Of a DNA stretch of 64,000 bases, positions 34,546-47,400 are shown in pieces (positions within the stretch are counted from its first letter, which is position 1; each line of letters opens with the position of its first letter). Source of the stretch: Mesostigma viride (taxonomy: Eukaryota > Streptophyta > Mesostigmatophyceae > Mesostigmatales > Mesostigmataceae); NCBI GenBank assembly GCA_009746045.1, contig RPFO01000080.1:3698251-3762250 (forward strand). The letters run 5' to 3'. Position numbers and translations under genes: made by a program. The notes beneath the pieces are model-generated. The model was not told the DNA's origin and ran no database searches. It was given only the letters and a program-made list of their open reading frames with translations.

Positions 34546-35202
34546 CAAAACGCTGCTTTCATGACGTCAAAAGTACCAGCAATGGCCCTAGGTTGGAGCA
34601 GTAGATGTTGGGGACGCCCAGCATTGTGCGAAAACTGTGTTGCCAGGCCGCTGGTCCGAGGTGGTTGCGACGACAGCAGAAGGCGGTTGCAGATGTCTCG
34701 GAAGAGCAGCATAACACCTGCGTCCTCAAATTCGGCTGCAAGTTTTACAACTGCGCCAGGAATCTCGTCAGAGCCGGTGGCTGCGTCATATAACCGGCAG
34801 GCGCTGGACCGCCTCCGTGACCTCGCGAGAGGTGAATAAAAGGAGGCATCTCAGACGGGTCGCCAAGTGGGCCGACCAGCGGGGGGACTAGGTGGTCCGC
34901 CGCTGACCTAGGCGGGGCCGGGGGCCCAGCGGGGCCGGCCAGGGCGGCCGGGCGGGCGGCGGCGGCTGGGAGCAGGGGCGGGGGCGGCGCAGCTGTCCCC
35001 ACGACCTCGGCCGTGGCCGTGGCCCAGGTACGAAGCCGCTTGGCTGGGGCGCCGGGGACGTCGTGGCGGTGGGGCCGGCCGAGGCCGTCCGGGTGCCCGA
35101 GGCGCTTGTACCAGAACCAGGCCCCCTTGCCGTCGTGCTTCTGCTGGCAGCTGCGCAGGTCCTTGACCATCTGCTGAGCATCTGCCTTCTCAGCCTAGCT
35201 CC

Positions 35203-36384
35203 TCATAGGCGGGGCCGCAGAGCTGCTTGCAGCCCAGGTTTGGCGATCGGATCCCTGTTGCGGCGGAGCATCTGCCTGGTGGCGACCACTGTCGGTGCGT
35301 GACGGTGGACAGCAAGCTGTCGGCGCGGAGGCAAGGTGGGGAGGGTGCGGGCAGCCAGGCGATACTTGGCAGCGACACCGCGGAGGATCACTGAAATATC
35401 ACCCGGCGGCGGAGAGGCGTGTAACTGCTGTCGGCTGCCCCGGGCGTCGAATACGGCCAGGAAATCATCCCTGTGCGACATAGCGGCCTGCTCTGCTGCT
35501 GACATCTTGTCGGCATCCTTCAGCACAATCCGGAGCACCTTCAGATCTGGCTGAGGCGCCAGCTGTCGCGACGGTTTCACCCCAGGAAACCGCAATCTGA
35601 TGCGAGCGAGCACGAGACGGTGATCAGATTTCACCATGCTAACAGAATCTTGTAGGACGCGAGCATCGACAACTGAGGGGCGCCGAGCCCGACGTACGCA
35701 GATATAGTCAAGGCACACCACCCGATCCGACGGCCCAAAAAAGGTGGCCAGCTGCTCAGCGGGGCGTGCGAAAGAAGCATAATTTGCATGCAACCAGCGC
35801 AGATTCTGACAGCAGATTCGCAAATAAAGGCGTGTTACCGTTCATGGCTGTCGTGTTGGTTGGGGAGTACTGAGCGCCCCCAGTGCCAACTGGCAGCGTG
35901 GCGTTGGCGTCGAGCAGCATAACCAGGAAGTGCCGAGCTGGGATGTTGGCCTCCTCCTCCTTGAGGGCGTCGAAGAAGGCCTCACGTTCCGCCTGAGCTC
36001 GACCCGCATGTGGTGCATATCCCACGATTACGGTTAGCGTGTGGTGTGAATGGCCCTCAGTGGCCGAAAAAGTGGCCACTATAGCACACGCGGGGACCGC
36101 AGCACGATGGACTGGAGCTGCTCTGATGCTGCCGGCGAGCACAAGAGGCCCACACCACCTTGACCCGGCGCGTCGCCGCCACCATAGTGGAACCGCCAGC
36201 CCGCACGCAGGTCGTCGACCAGCAGACCGTTGACCCCGTGCTGAGGGTCAACTGTGCGTCGGTGCTCGTGCTGGACCCCGAGGACAGCGATCTTGTTGTC
36301 GGCGCACAGGGCGATCAGCTCGTCGACGCGTTGGCGTGCTGGGGTGCCGCCGCTCGTAGAAGGATCTGCAGGGAGGGTGCGCAC
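35203..36384 (-). pseudogene. LINE endonuclease domain, frameshifted
   Basis: Three overlapping frames carry an exonuclease-endonuclease-phosphatase type domain: an N-terminal part (ADNKIAVLGVQHEHRRT), a middle (HTLTVIVGYAPHAGR ... LVMLLDANATLP, where GDFN-like is LDANA) and the end (VKSDHRLV, the catalytic SDH). Such domains nick target DNA to prime reverse transcription. The usual Glu of the LQE motif appears as VQHEH. Confidence 0.68.
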
Positions 36385-36424
36385 ATTAAAGCTTGCAATA
36401 CCAAGAATGGGCCGTTGCCCTATT

Positions 36425-36535
36425 AGCGGGGGGGTGGGGGTGGGGGTGGGGGTGGAGAAGGGTAGTGCTGGAGGTGGGGGTGGGGGTGGGTGGGGGTGGG
36501 GGTGGGGGGGGGGGGAGGGGGAGGGTGGCGATTGG
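36425..36535 (+). repeat. G-rich tract inside LINE copy A
   Basis: GGGGGT repeats with runs of up to 12 G, lying between ORF1 and the endonuclease of copy A on the opposite strand. It is a strong potential G-quadruplex on the plus strand and a likely place for sequence error. Confidence 0.85.
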
Positions 36536-36820
36536 GGTTAATGCTTGTCAACGCATGGAGTCTTTCTTTCAGGGCGGATATGCGTCGTCTCCGTCCTGGC
36601 TGGGGTCGCCGGCGTGTCGACAGGGCCTCATCCCGCTCAAGGCGGGCCAAGAGGCGTTTGTGGCTGGTAAATTGGCGGGAAGGTTGACCGTGGCGTGCCT
36701 GGCCACCTTGCATCCTAATCATGCTCGCACGGTGCGACATGAGGATGGAAAGGGGCTTGTCTTGGAAAGTAGGCTATGCCCAAAGCCTATCGTACCGCGA
36801 GGCCGCGATCGGGTGTGCCC

Positions 36821-38175
36821 TTACCGGGCGCCATCCATACCCGGGACGTGCGTAGACGATGATGATGCAGCTGGGGCGTGCCTGGTACGGCCCGGCTTGT
36901 GCCGCTTGTTAGGAGCCTGCACATCCGTGCGCTGACCGTTGATGAAGAGCACGGGGGTATCGTTGACGAGGCGGACGTAGACCTTGCGGATGCCATCGCG
37001 CCTGGCCTTGACCGCCACGTCGCTGCCCAGCAAGCCGTTCTTGAAGACGAGCTGGGCCGGGGAGAGTAGGTCGTCGAGGCTCGGCGCGTTTCTCCCGCCC
37101 AGGAGCTTGCGGGCCTGGAGTACCTTAACCTTGCTGGCCACATTCGCGAAGGTCACCCGGATGGGGCCAGGCTGGCCCGCCATCCAGGCGGCCGACTCAA
37201 TGCAGATGCGTTCGTTGCCCAGATGCAGCCGGCCCACGATGAGGCTGTGGTACAGGCGTTGCGCTAGCATCAGGTCCGTTTCGCCGGCTGCTGCGCGACC
37301 TCGAAATACCGGACCACTATACTGCGTGAGCGCTGGTCCTCCTCGACAGCAGTCTTGTGGGCTGCAGCCCCCCTGCGTGCGGCATCTTCCATCATGCAGG
37401 TTGGCAATGTCCGTCTGTTTCACCATGTTAGCGTAGCTGGTGGGTGCGGGGGCGGCTCAGGGCTGGGGGCCGAGATGGTCAGGGTGGCCTTGACCTCGGC
37501 AATGCTGGAGTGGAGCTCAGCAGTGTCTTGACAGATAGCGGTGGACAAGGCGCCGAGTTGGGCATCCATGTCTGCGACTTTCTTATTGAGCTTGTGCAGG
37601 TCTGCTTCCGGTGAAGCATCGGGGGTTGGCGGTGCCGTGCTCGGCGTCCTCGAAAGCGGCAAAGAGTGCCCGGAGGCCCAAGGGGCCTGCGCGTGGCTCA
37701 GTAAAACAGAAACGAAGCTGTGGCTCATCCATGGCGGCGAGCTCGTCCACTGAAATGGTCTCGCCAAGCGTGCTAGGAAAATAGATCGGAGTTTTGTTGT
37801 CGTTCATGAGGTGCATGCAGGATAGCCTGCGCCTGCTCGGCGGTCAGCGAAAAGAACCGGTGCTCGGCGACAGCCTCGCCAGGCATGAAGTCTGCTGGGT
37901 TAAACTCAGCGTCGTCGTCGTCGTCGTCAAGGGGGTCGTCCTCACGGATATCCTCGCTGGAAAAAGGAGCCTCGGGAAGGCGGAGGGATCTGGCTGTCCA
38001 TCTCGTCGGCTGGGCCGACGCAATGCCGCTTAGACGAGACGTTAATGGCGGCTTCAGCAGGCGGTGGCTGGGTCGCAATGGTGTCCACAGCGTCGACTAG
38101 TTGCGTAATGGTATGAGGCGCTGAATCCTCCCCATCGGCGGGGGAGCAGGAGGCTGCGGATGGTGATTCCGCCAT
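36821..38175 (-). pseudogene. LINE ORF1 (RNA-binding, coiled coil), frameshifted
   Basis: Fragments 38175-37942, 38078-37773, 37816-37583, 37767-37420 and 37426-36821 follow one another in successive frames. The last (201 aa) resembles the central and C-terminal domains of L1-type ORF1 proteins, which coat element RNA as trimers. Heptad-like leucines and charged residues near 37640-37500 could form the trimer coil. At least three frame changes mean no intact protein. Confidence 0.65.
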
Positions 38176-38399
38176 GGCTAGATTCCAGAAAATACGATCC
38201 CTGCCTGCGCTGCGTTTTATGATATTGCGCTAAATCTTGGGCGATGGCGGCTGAAAATTATATCATCGTGTTCGTCATCAAAAGATGCTTCTACTGCAAT
38301 TTACTCGACCAAATTTCATGCCCGGATGTAAAAGTTATGAGCATTCTCGGCATCCATAGCTCGCCACACCGTAAACGCACCTTGCCATATCCGGGGTAG

Positions 38400-40523
38400 G
38401 GCCGGGGTTGCTCCATCAGCGGCGGTGGTCATGGAGGTGCGCCCACGCCATGCCGATCCGTGTCGTCAGGTCGTCCTCGCAGTCGGGAAGCCAACTGCCG
38501 AGCAGCTTGAAGCGGCCTGAAGGAAGGAGGGTAGGGGACCTCGGTGTCGTCTAAGAGGCGGAGTGTGGGTGGGGGCCCGGCCAGCCATGCCGAGGGCCAG
38601 GGCCTCCGTTTTGGGGCTGATTTCTAGACCAACCGCCCGAGCCTCGAGCGCCAGGCAGTCCAGCCAAAGTTGGGTAGACTCCGGCTTCTCGATGAGCGTG
38701 ATGTCGTCGGCATAAATGAGGTCAGCTAGTAAATTCTGCTTGTTAGTCGGCCCCCCTTCTCCAAGCTCGTTCGTGATCGCTAGGCCGGGGGCACGGCCTG
38801 CAATGCTAGCAAAGCGAGCACGTGCCTGGCGCATAACATAATCCACTACAATAATAAACAGGTACGGTGACAGGACGCAACCCTGCCAGACGCCGGTCTG
38901 CAGCGGGCATGGCGGGGTAAAGCCGTGTTGAGTGCGCACCGAAGTGGTCGACCCCTCATACAACGTGCGGATGACGGTAATCAGGGGAGTGGGGACGCGA
39001 GCGCGAGCAAGTACAGCCCATAGAGCGTCCCAGAGGACAGAATCAAAAGCCTTGATGAAGTCGACGAAGATCAGGATGGCGGGAAACTTGCCAGGTTGCA
39101 GGAGAGCGATTTCCTCGAAGAGGCGACGCGCGACGAAGATGGCCATGACGGTGTTGCGCCCAGGACGAAAGCCCATTTGACTTTTTCCTAGGTGACAGTC
39201 GAGAGCAGAACGAAGGCGGTTGAGGATCATGCGCATGAATAACTTGAGTGCGGCGCTCTGGATGTAGACTCGATCCTCGGTAGTTGGCGGGGTCGTCAGG
39301 GGAACCTTTGCTTTTGTACAGCATAATACGGTAGCTGTGCTGCCACTCAGGAACTCGGCGGCGCGTCGGCAAGCAGGATCCGGTTGCAGACGTCAAGCAG
39401 GAACCCCGTGAGCGCCGTCAGCTTAATCACCGGGGCTGGGAGCTGGTCAGGTCCAACGGCGGCGTATAGAAGCGGAGTTGCTTGGCGGCGGCACCTGCTC
39501 AGCTCGAGCTCGGAGAACGGCAGTAGCTCGTTGGGGTCGGCCAGGGGTTCAGTCAGGGCTGGGTACGTGTAGTCCTGCTCAGCGGCGGGCGGCGTGGGCG
39601 GCGCAGGGACGTCCGCAGGCGCTACTGCCAGGCGTGCGGCCGCCAGAGGGCCAAGCGGCGGAGGCGGCGGGGGGGCGCTGAGCAGCCGGGACTGGGAGGA
39701 ATACCACGGGTCGAGCTGCTGCTGCGGAGAGCCAGAGAGCGTCCGCGGCGCCGGCTGCGCGCCGCCGGCGGGCCGTTGGGCGTGACGCAGGCGGGTCCAG
39801 GCGTACTTGCCGTGCTGGTCCTTGAGGTGGGCGAAGTAGTCGCGGACATGAAGGTCCTCCTGCTCCTTGGTCGCCTGCCGGATGGCCGAGTGGTAATCGG
39901 CTTTGAGGCGGGCGTAGCGGGCGGGGTCGCGGTTGTCGCGCAGGGCTTGCCGGGCCTGGATGACGGCGGGGAGCCGGTGCAGGCTGGTGAAGCGGGGCGG
40001 GCGGCGGGGGGGCAGCAGGGTCCCGGCCGCGGGCAGCTTGCCAGCGAGGTGCCGAAGGGCCGAAGCCGGGCCGGCAGCGAACCGGCTGGGCGTGGCTGGC
40101 CGGGATGTCCAGCGCGTCGACGAACGCCTCTGCCGCGCGCTTGTGGGCGCGTTTTTCAGGGAGGTCCTCCAGAGCGTCGTCAGATTTCTCAAGCAACTGC
40201 AGTGTGCGCAAATCAGCTGGTGCCACGTGCTTATGAAAGGGCGAGGGGAATCGCAGGCGGATGCGGGCGGTGACGATGCGATGATCGGAGCGCACCAGGG
40301 GGATCACGTGCGAGCGAGCAGCTAGTACAGATCCTTGATGACGCTTGCGCATTACAACACAGTCGATGCAGCGTTCAGTGCCAGTTGGCGAGGTGTGTGT
40401 GACCAAAGCATCTGGACTATGTGGAAAGCGGGTGTTGGCAGTGACCAAATCGCATGTCGTAAGCAAATCAGCAAAAAGTTCAGAGGTGGCATTGGAGACC
40501 GTACTGTTGGGGGCGTGCTGAGG
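38400..40523 (-). mobile_element. LINE copy B: endonuclease end + linker + reverse transcriptase
   Basis: Read on the minus strand: the endonuclease C-terminal part (40530-40230, with LVRSDHRIVTARIRLRF, nearly the same as copy A), a Pro/Ala/Arg-rich linker (40192-39347), then reverse transcriptase (39236-38466). RT landmarks are QMGFRPGRNTV, ILIFVDFIKAFDSVLW, GCVLSPYLF and the catalytic LIYADDITLI. Just past the stop at 38466 another frame continues (LLGSWLPDCEDDL) to about 38400. The element lacks ORF1 and the endonuclease start. It lies immediately upstream of copy A on the same strand, so A and B may be remnants of a tandem or recombined pair. Confidence 0.82.
38466..39236 (-). pseudogene. 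Reverse transcriptase fragment of LINE copy B
   Basis: 256-aa frame containing the RT fingers and palm blocks up to and past YADD, which supplies the two catalytic aspartates. It begins at an internal Met, because the preceding RT start (SYRIMLYKSKGSPDDPANYRG) lies in another frame (39396-39300). It ends early relative to full LINE RTs, with no C-terminal zinc knuckle. Non-functional as it stands. Confidence 0.82.
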
Positions 40524-40856
40524 ACAGCCCATAGAGCGGCCTAGAGGACAGAATCAAAAGCCTTCCTGAAGTCGACGAAGATCAGGATGGCGGGAAACTC
40601 ACCAGGTTGCAGGAGAGCGATTTGCTCAAAGAGGCGGCGCGCGACAAAGATGGCAATGACGGTGATGCGCCCAGGACGAAAGCCCATTTGACTTCCCCCT
40701 AGGTGACGGTCGAGTGCATAACGAAGGCGGTTGAGGATCGTAGGCATGAACAACTTGAGTGCGGCGCTCTGGATGCAGACTCCTCGGTAGTTGGCGGGGT
40801 AGTCAGGGGAACCTTTGTGTTTGTAAAGCATAATATGGTAGCTATGCTGCCACTCT
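40524..40856 (-). mobile_element. LINE copy C: 5' fragment of the RT domain
   Basis: 96-aa open frame (40831-40541) with MLYKHKGSPDYPANYRGVC and FVDFRKAFDSVL, closely similar to copy B. It is cut on the left at the shared ACAGCCCATAGAG and joined directly to copy B's endonuclease, and on the right at about 40856. Two copies of the same family have been joined within a few bases of shared sequence. Confidence 0.75.
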
Positions 40857-41433
40857 TATTGATATGTTATCTCATGTCATTGATATGTTGCATTTGCCAA
40901 TGTCACGACAGCCTTATGACCTCACCTTCCATGGCCGCATAAGCACCTGGCCCCCCCATGTCCGTGTCTTGCTGCTCACACAGAGTGCGTGGGCCCCGCT
41001 GACGTTGTGCGTTCTCTGCCGGGCCTCCCCAGGTAAAGAGGTGCCGGGAAGGTCGCAGCCCCGCACTAGCTAGGGACCCGGGATGTATCTACCTGGTTAG
41101 TGCGTGCTAGTGGTGATCTACGTTGCTTAACACAATTCTAGAAATCAACGGCATGCCCAAGTATAATTTCTCCAAGCGCACACGCGCGGCGTACGCACGT
41201 ACCCACCCCTGAAGATCTACCATGACATACGTGTTCACGACAGTGTGCCATCCAGCCTAGCTTCGAGCGTGGCCGTAATAGTTCATGTCTCTGCCCCATA
41301 GACGAGGACGGGGACGACAAAAACTTGACGAAATCCTATTTCTGGAGCACGCGCAGGGGCTGGCGCCACAGGGTAGCCACTTCATGCACCCAGCTAGCTG
41401 GACATCACTCTGCTCCCACAGCCTGCGATGCAC
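40857..41433. other. Spacer / 3' flank of hydrolase gene, nothing recognised
   Basis: Holds the presumed 3' untranslated region of the minus-strand hydrolase gene. No clear polyadenylation hexamer, repeat or RNA gene is seen. Confidence 0.4.
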
Positions 41434-44400
41434 CTAGCTAGAGGGCACATTCTCCTTGAGGAACGACGCCACCGCTGCCAAGGCTTGCTCAATGTGGGCA
41501 GGGTCGCTGATGGCGTGGTTGGCTCCAGCAAGAAACGCTGAGCTCGCGCCGCCCATCGCCGCTTGGAGCCTGCCAGGCATTTGGCAGCCATTCAATTGAA
41601 CGCAGATGCAACGAGGAGGCCGGACACCGTAGTCATACAACGGAAAAATGTGCATCTGTTTGTGCAGATCCTAAATAATGTGCCATATATTTGAGAGCAT
41701 TCACTTCTCTTTTTTTTTGGGGGGGGGGGGCGCTGGAGGGGCTACAAAAGTGCAAAGGGTAACAAAATGAAGGTTGAATAGCCAGATCCCTGCTGGTCAT
41801 CGCGAACCCCACCACTTCTTGCCAAAAAAAACAGGGCCCTGCATGAACAGTTAATTCGCTGATAGCTTGGAGTAAGACATTTTTCTGATGTATTTTTCAC
41901 AGTACGAATTTATAGCTATTCCCCTCAACAAAGGGCCATCAGCGCACCTGGACGATGCAGGGGCTGATGGTGACCCAAGAGAATGGTCAGGAGGTGCCTA
42001 AAAAAGCCGGAAAGGGGGAGAAAAGGTAGTTAACAAGTGCCAGCCAAAAAATTATATTCATTATGAATAGGGTTGAAAAGCAGAAAAAGCGGAGAAAAGG
42101 AGAGAAAAGGAGAGAAAAGTTCCATTTCACAATTGCCATCATGGGCTTTGGCATAAACATTGGTATCTAGAGCACTGTTGGTGAGCCTGTACAAGCTCAG
42201 CTGGCATCTCGTTCAGACGCCCCGTAGAAACACAGAAATGTGTCGAGGACAACGTTCCCACAAATTCATGGTGATTCGTGAGCCCTCCGTTGCCACTTCG
42301 CCAAGCCTAACACAAGCCATTTCCCGGTCACGAGCCCACCCTTGCCTAACACAGGCCACTCACCCGTCATCACCCCTTTGTTGCCAATGACTACAATAGA
42401 CCACTCACCGGCCCACAAGCTTGGCTTTGTCCACGAATGACGGCACGTATTCATCTTCCATAGAGAAGAGGATCTGTTCCGGATGCCCGGTTTATACAGT
42501 GGGCAAGATTAGGGGCAGAGCATGGAGACGAGCAGAACCAAAAAAGAGCAGAGGGTTAGGGGTTGGCAGTGTTGGGGGCAAAGCAAGGGAGGGGCAGTGT
42601 TGGGGGCAGGGCAAGGCTTTAGCATTCGACTGTGTTGGGGCCATGGCGAGTTCAACGAAAAGGGGCAGTGTTGGGGGCAGGGAAAAGTGAAAAAGTTAAC
42701 CAGTGTTTGGGCACGGCGCCATATAAATCAGCAACTCTCTCAATGCAGTCCGTGACACGGACATCCCCTCTGTTGCAAAATCCAGTCAAACCAAACACCA
42801 GACAATGAGTACGGAGGATAAATATATATTTGCAATCCGGAGGGTTCCTCCGGTGCCAGTAAGTGATTTCCGTGACAACCCCCTTCGTTCACGCCGGCGG
42901 CGTACCTGTTTCCTTGCCCGAATTTTTGGCATGCCCCTCCGCCTGCCAGTCTGCCCGCTTCCCTCTATCCGTCTTTTCCGCCCCCCCCTCCCCCCCTTGT
43001 CCAATTTCAATCTTATTCCCTTAACATCGTCATGACTGTGCATTCTGCACGGGCCGCAGGGCTAGTAGCTTTGGGGGTGCCCCTGTTATTACAGTTAATT
43101 AATTAATTAATCAATTAAAATCATAGCTCCGTTGGGAGCATATGTAACACATAGCCCTGAGAAAGGGACATATTACAGTTAAGCGAGTGAAATCCCTGTG
43201 GTTGGACAAGATATTGTTGCTTGGCTTAGTTAGTCATGTAGTGTACAGATTACGTTATAGATACTGCCAGCACAGCCGCGTGGACAGTGCCAGCAGCCGC
43301 CCCATGCCCACAATGTCCAACCATTTCAACGCCCTGTCATGTGGATATTGTAGCATTGCGACTACAGGAACTTTCTGGCATGCACTGATGGTCTCATTGC
43401 AGTTTGCCTAGTAAGGCTTTTGGCACGCGTCAGACGTCGGGTGCGCCATGCACCCTTGGCGGCACGGCGGACACCTGACGCGGCGCCATTGCCGTAGGAC
43501 CCCAGCCAGCCGTGGTGGGACCTCAACTAGAAACTGAAGTTTGGGTATACAGGCTTTCAGTCCAACTCAGTACGATGAAGTACCCAGGTGCAGGCATGGT
43601 GTGGCGTCTGGAGGCTGATGCGGCGAGCCTGCGGCCTAAAACCACATCAAGTACATCTGATGCATCAAGACTTGGTGCGCGCTAGACATTTGATGCGCAG
43701 CTCTAAAATTTACATATCAGCCGCCATGCCCGGTGCTGACTTCCGGATGCACGATGCACCCGACACTGATGTGACGAACTCGGATGCATGCATCATGTTG
43801 CTGGACACCCTGGACACCCTGTCTCATTGATACTAGTACAAAAATTACAGTCAGCACCGCTTAGCAGCCGGTGGGTATCAGCCCCGTATGCCCCCTCCAC
43901 TTCCCGCATGCTTGTTCTGGACATGCATACTCCCACATGCATATTCGGGGTACCACCGCTCCAATACTACAATACATGCCGTAGTATGGGCACCAAACTA
44001 TGCGCAGGTTGTCTCGTTGATACTTCAGGAGTCCACATACTGTGCTACTACTACTCCACTATAACCACGATTGCCTCATACCAACACTAAAATGTATGCC
44101 CTAGTATTCAATATAGTGTGCTACTACTACACTTCATCCACGATTGCCTCATACCAGCGTGGGCACGGCGGCCATATGCCCCACACGCTCCTTCAACTCG
44201 GCATCGGAAAAGTCGGAGCTGAACAGATCATCATCGCCCAAACGTGCGACCAGCGAGTGGTACCTGCGCGCACACGTCACCAGTTGAGCGCGCACGATGA
44301 TGAGTGCAGGGAATTATGTGCCCCTCACTGGTGGCGCGTTTGCAACCTATCCACTAATTGATTCCAAGGAGGGTTCCACTTCCGCTACTATGATGAAAAC

Positions 44401-47400
44401 TGCTTCAATGAGGGTACCACTTGCTAGTTTGGAACCCAATAAACTTACAGGGAAAATTTTCACAATCCAACCCTCACGGGATTGCCTTGCCAAGATGTAG
44501 GCCACTTGCGGGTGGCGCATTTGCCACCTTTTGAGTCATTCGTTTTAATGAGGGGAATGGTCGCAAACATGCCAGCCACGCGTGGTACCTGTTCTAAGGT
44601 TTAGGTTTAGGTTTGAGGTTTAGGGTTTAGGTTTGAGGTTTCGGTACAACCCAAGTAATCCCATTGACACTATTACCATTAGGCTCAGGTATCATGGAGG
44701 AATAAGGAGGATGCAAAGACCGATGCGAAAGGAGGACACCAAGGGGGTTGTCTCCTTGATACCAAGGGCCCACGCTGCGAGAGCACCTTTGCCGCTCCAC
44801 AAACCACCCATCGGGTGCAGCCATAACTTGAAGAGTGAAGAGCATGCAACCACACAACTGGCATTGAAGCTATGCCGGAACTATGCCGGAACGGCACGTG
44901 CGGCTTGTCATCACCAATGAAACGCTGACCTAGGACCGTGCATTCCGCCGAAACAAAAGGAGCCTGCAACCAACACGTCCATGCCATGGAAAGAACAAAC
45001 CCAACTCCTTACCAAAAAAACATTTCACAAGATCATCGCAGCTTTTTCACAAAGATACCGAAGGAATAACTGCAGTTCTTTCTCTTTTTCTTTTTCTCCG
45101 CTGGAAGGGAGACACATTCTTTGTAAAAAGCGGGAAGAAGCCGACGCACCGGTATGCGGTGACAGGTACCGCGGTGGGTGACGTCCGTGGCAACAAATCG
45201 TGCGGCCTGCCCTCAGCGATCAGCCGCGTCGCGAGCGCCAGCCGGGCGTTTGACCCCATCACGTCCGGTTCATCCACGCCCGTGGCCTGGCTGGTGAAGT
45301 ACTCGCGGTCACTCACGGGGGCCTGTTCGCAGAGAATGGGGGGGGGGACAGAGAAGGGGGGGGCAGGGGGGAGCGGGGGCATGTGAGTTGGCATCCATAA
45401 ATGGGTTCATGCGCACTAGGACAAAGGGAGGTGAGGGGGTGGGGGGCAGGGGGTGAAAAAGGGGCAGAAGGGCCCTGGGGGGGGGGGCGGGCAGTCAAGG
45501 AAAGGGGCAGAAGGGCCCCGGGGGGGGGGGGGGGGGGGGCGGGATAGGAAAGGGGCAGAAGGGCCCCAGGGGCCGGGGGGCGGGGCAGTCGCCAGGGGGA
45601 GCAAGGCCAGGGCCAGCGAGGTTTGTGCGGGGACATGCCACAAAGGCGTCAAGGGGATGGGGTGGGGGTGGGGTGGGGTGGGTGGGTGGGGTGGGGTGGG
45701 GTGGGGTGGGTGGGGTGGGGTGGGGTGGGTGGGGTGGGGTGGGTGGGGGGGTGGGGTGGGGTGGGCGGGGTGGGGTGGGTGGGTGGGGCAGGGTGGGGCA
45801 GGGCGGGGCAGGGCGGGGCGGGGTGGGGCGGGGTGGGGCGGGGTGGGGCGGGGTGGGGCGGGGTGGGGCGGGGTGGGCGGGGTGGGGCGGGGTGGGTTGG
45901 TTTGGTTTGGTTTGGTTTGGTTTGGTTTGGTTTGGTTTGGTTTGGTTTGGTTTGGTTTGGTTTGGTTTGGTTTGGTTTGGTTTGGTTTGGTTTGGGGGTT
46001 GGGGGGTGGGGTGGGGTGGGGTGGGGTGGGGGTGGGGTGGGGGGGGGGGTGGGGGGGGGGGCAGCGATTGGGGGGTGGGGGGGTGGGAGGACCATGTGGT
46101 GCCATCCATGCAGGGGCATACCGCATATGTGACACCTATCTAAATTCTGAATTCGCAGCTATTCTGGCGTGTCGCCTCTTTCATCTCTAACAAAGTGCGT
46201 CCAGCGAGTGAGTGAGTACATGGGTGAGGAAATAGGTGCGTGAGTTCGCCGATATCCATCAGCGGATGGGCGTGCGCCCGCACGGACATCTGGTCAGCTC
46301 CCCAGTCGTTCTCCTGAGCAGCGTGAAGAGGGTTGATCTCCTGTTACTAGCACGAATATGGAAGGAAAGTGTGGAACCAAACACGGAAGGTGCGTGTCCA
46401 CTGTACATGCAGGACCGCCTAGCGTTCCCCCCAGTCCTTGATAGTATACTTCCAATCTGTTTACAATCTACTTACAATCTGCGCCCTCATCAACACGCCT
46501 ACCTGCAGGACGGCGCCCACCACGCAGCGCCGCACGTCTCCATCCGCGTGCTTTAGAAAGTAGACCACGTCCTGGGACCCTGTGCTGTGGCCGATCAGGA
46601 TCGCGCGCTGTGGCGGTGATGCAGGCACGCAATGTGTTGTGGGCTCACTCTGGGGTTATAAAAGGATTTACTGTAACATACACACTATCCGTTTAAGTGG
46701 TGTACTATAACATATAGCACCGGTATAAGCCGGAGCCGTGCTGGTGGACAGGACCGTGCGCTGCAAAAGCGGCCAAGTGTGGATGTGTGGTAGAAAGTGG
46801 TAGGGGATATCGGTAGAAATGTCGTCCATAATTCCATACAGGTGAGGCAGATGAAAGCATCGCGCGTAAGACGTGTGGCAGATGAAAGCATCGCGCATAC
46901 GTGTGGCAGATGAAAGCATCGCACGTAAGACGTGTGGCAGATGAAAGCATCGCGCATAAGACGTGTGGCAGATGAAAGCATTGCGCATAAGACGTGTGGC
47001 AGATGAAAGCATCGCTCACAAGACCTAGACATGTGCCAGATGCCAAATATGGACAGGGTTGTCAAAAGTGGTGGTGATACATATGTGGAAAACGCTGGTC
47101 ACAGATAACAGCGGTGGTCCTAACCCAGATGAATGGGATGCCGGTAAGCAAAGGTTGCCAGTGAAAGAGTTTGTAGAGAGGAAGCTCGAGGTCTCACTGT
47201 GAACGATGCGCAACTCTCAACTGCTAATGTCTTGCCGCCCAGTGAAAAAAGGGACATTTAATCCCAAGACAAGGACTCTTCATACCTCAAGCCCAAATCC
47301 ATTTCATTCGCTATGCCAACTCCACTTATACCTCACATCGATGACGTGAGTTATTGACCGCCCTCAGCCACCGTGAGTTGGTTGCCTCCACGCTTGCTAA

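Larger units (their letters stand above)
34546..38200 (-). mobile_element. LINE copy A: ORF1 + endonuclease, RT missing, decayed
   Basis: Read on the minus strand: ORF1 starts at 38175 (MAESPSAAS) and runs through an acidic region, a coiled-coil-like stretch (ADLHKLNKKVADMDAQ near 37600) and an RNA-binding ORF1p-like domain (36821-37426, IRVTFANVASKVKVLQARK ... VYVRLVNDTPVLF). A G-rich tract follows. The apurinic-like endonuclease is then spread over three frames: 36384-36079, 36142-35756 and 35823-35203, ending in MVKSDHRLVLARIRLRF. A Pro/Ala-rich linker (35170-34745) corresponds to the linker of copy B. It ends at about 34546 just as RT should begin. Loss of the 3' part is opposite to ordinary 5' truncation. 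Many frameshifts: a pseudo-element. Confidence 0.75.

Noticed and set aside
41078-41110. TATCTACCTGGTT resembling the 5' end of small-subunit rRNA
   Set aside because: Only about a dozen bases match; the following sequence departs at once from rRNA.
42880-42915. ACGCCGGCGGCGTACCTGTTTCC in a hydrolase intron as a motif copy
   Set aside because: Resembles the reversed motif but arm pairing and flanks fail. Kept out to avoid over-counting.
45416-46190. Gly- or Pro-rich frames of 150-245 codons
   Set aside because: They come from GGGGT/GGTTT repeats lying inside an intron of the well-supported hydrolase gene.
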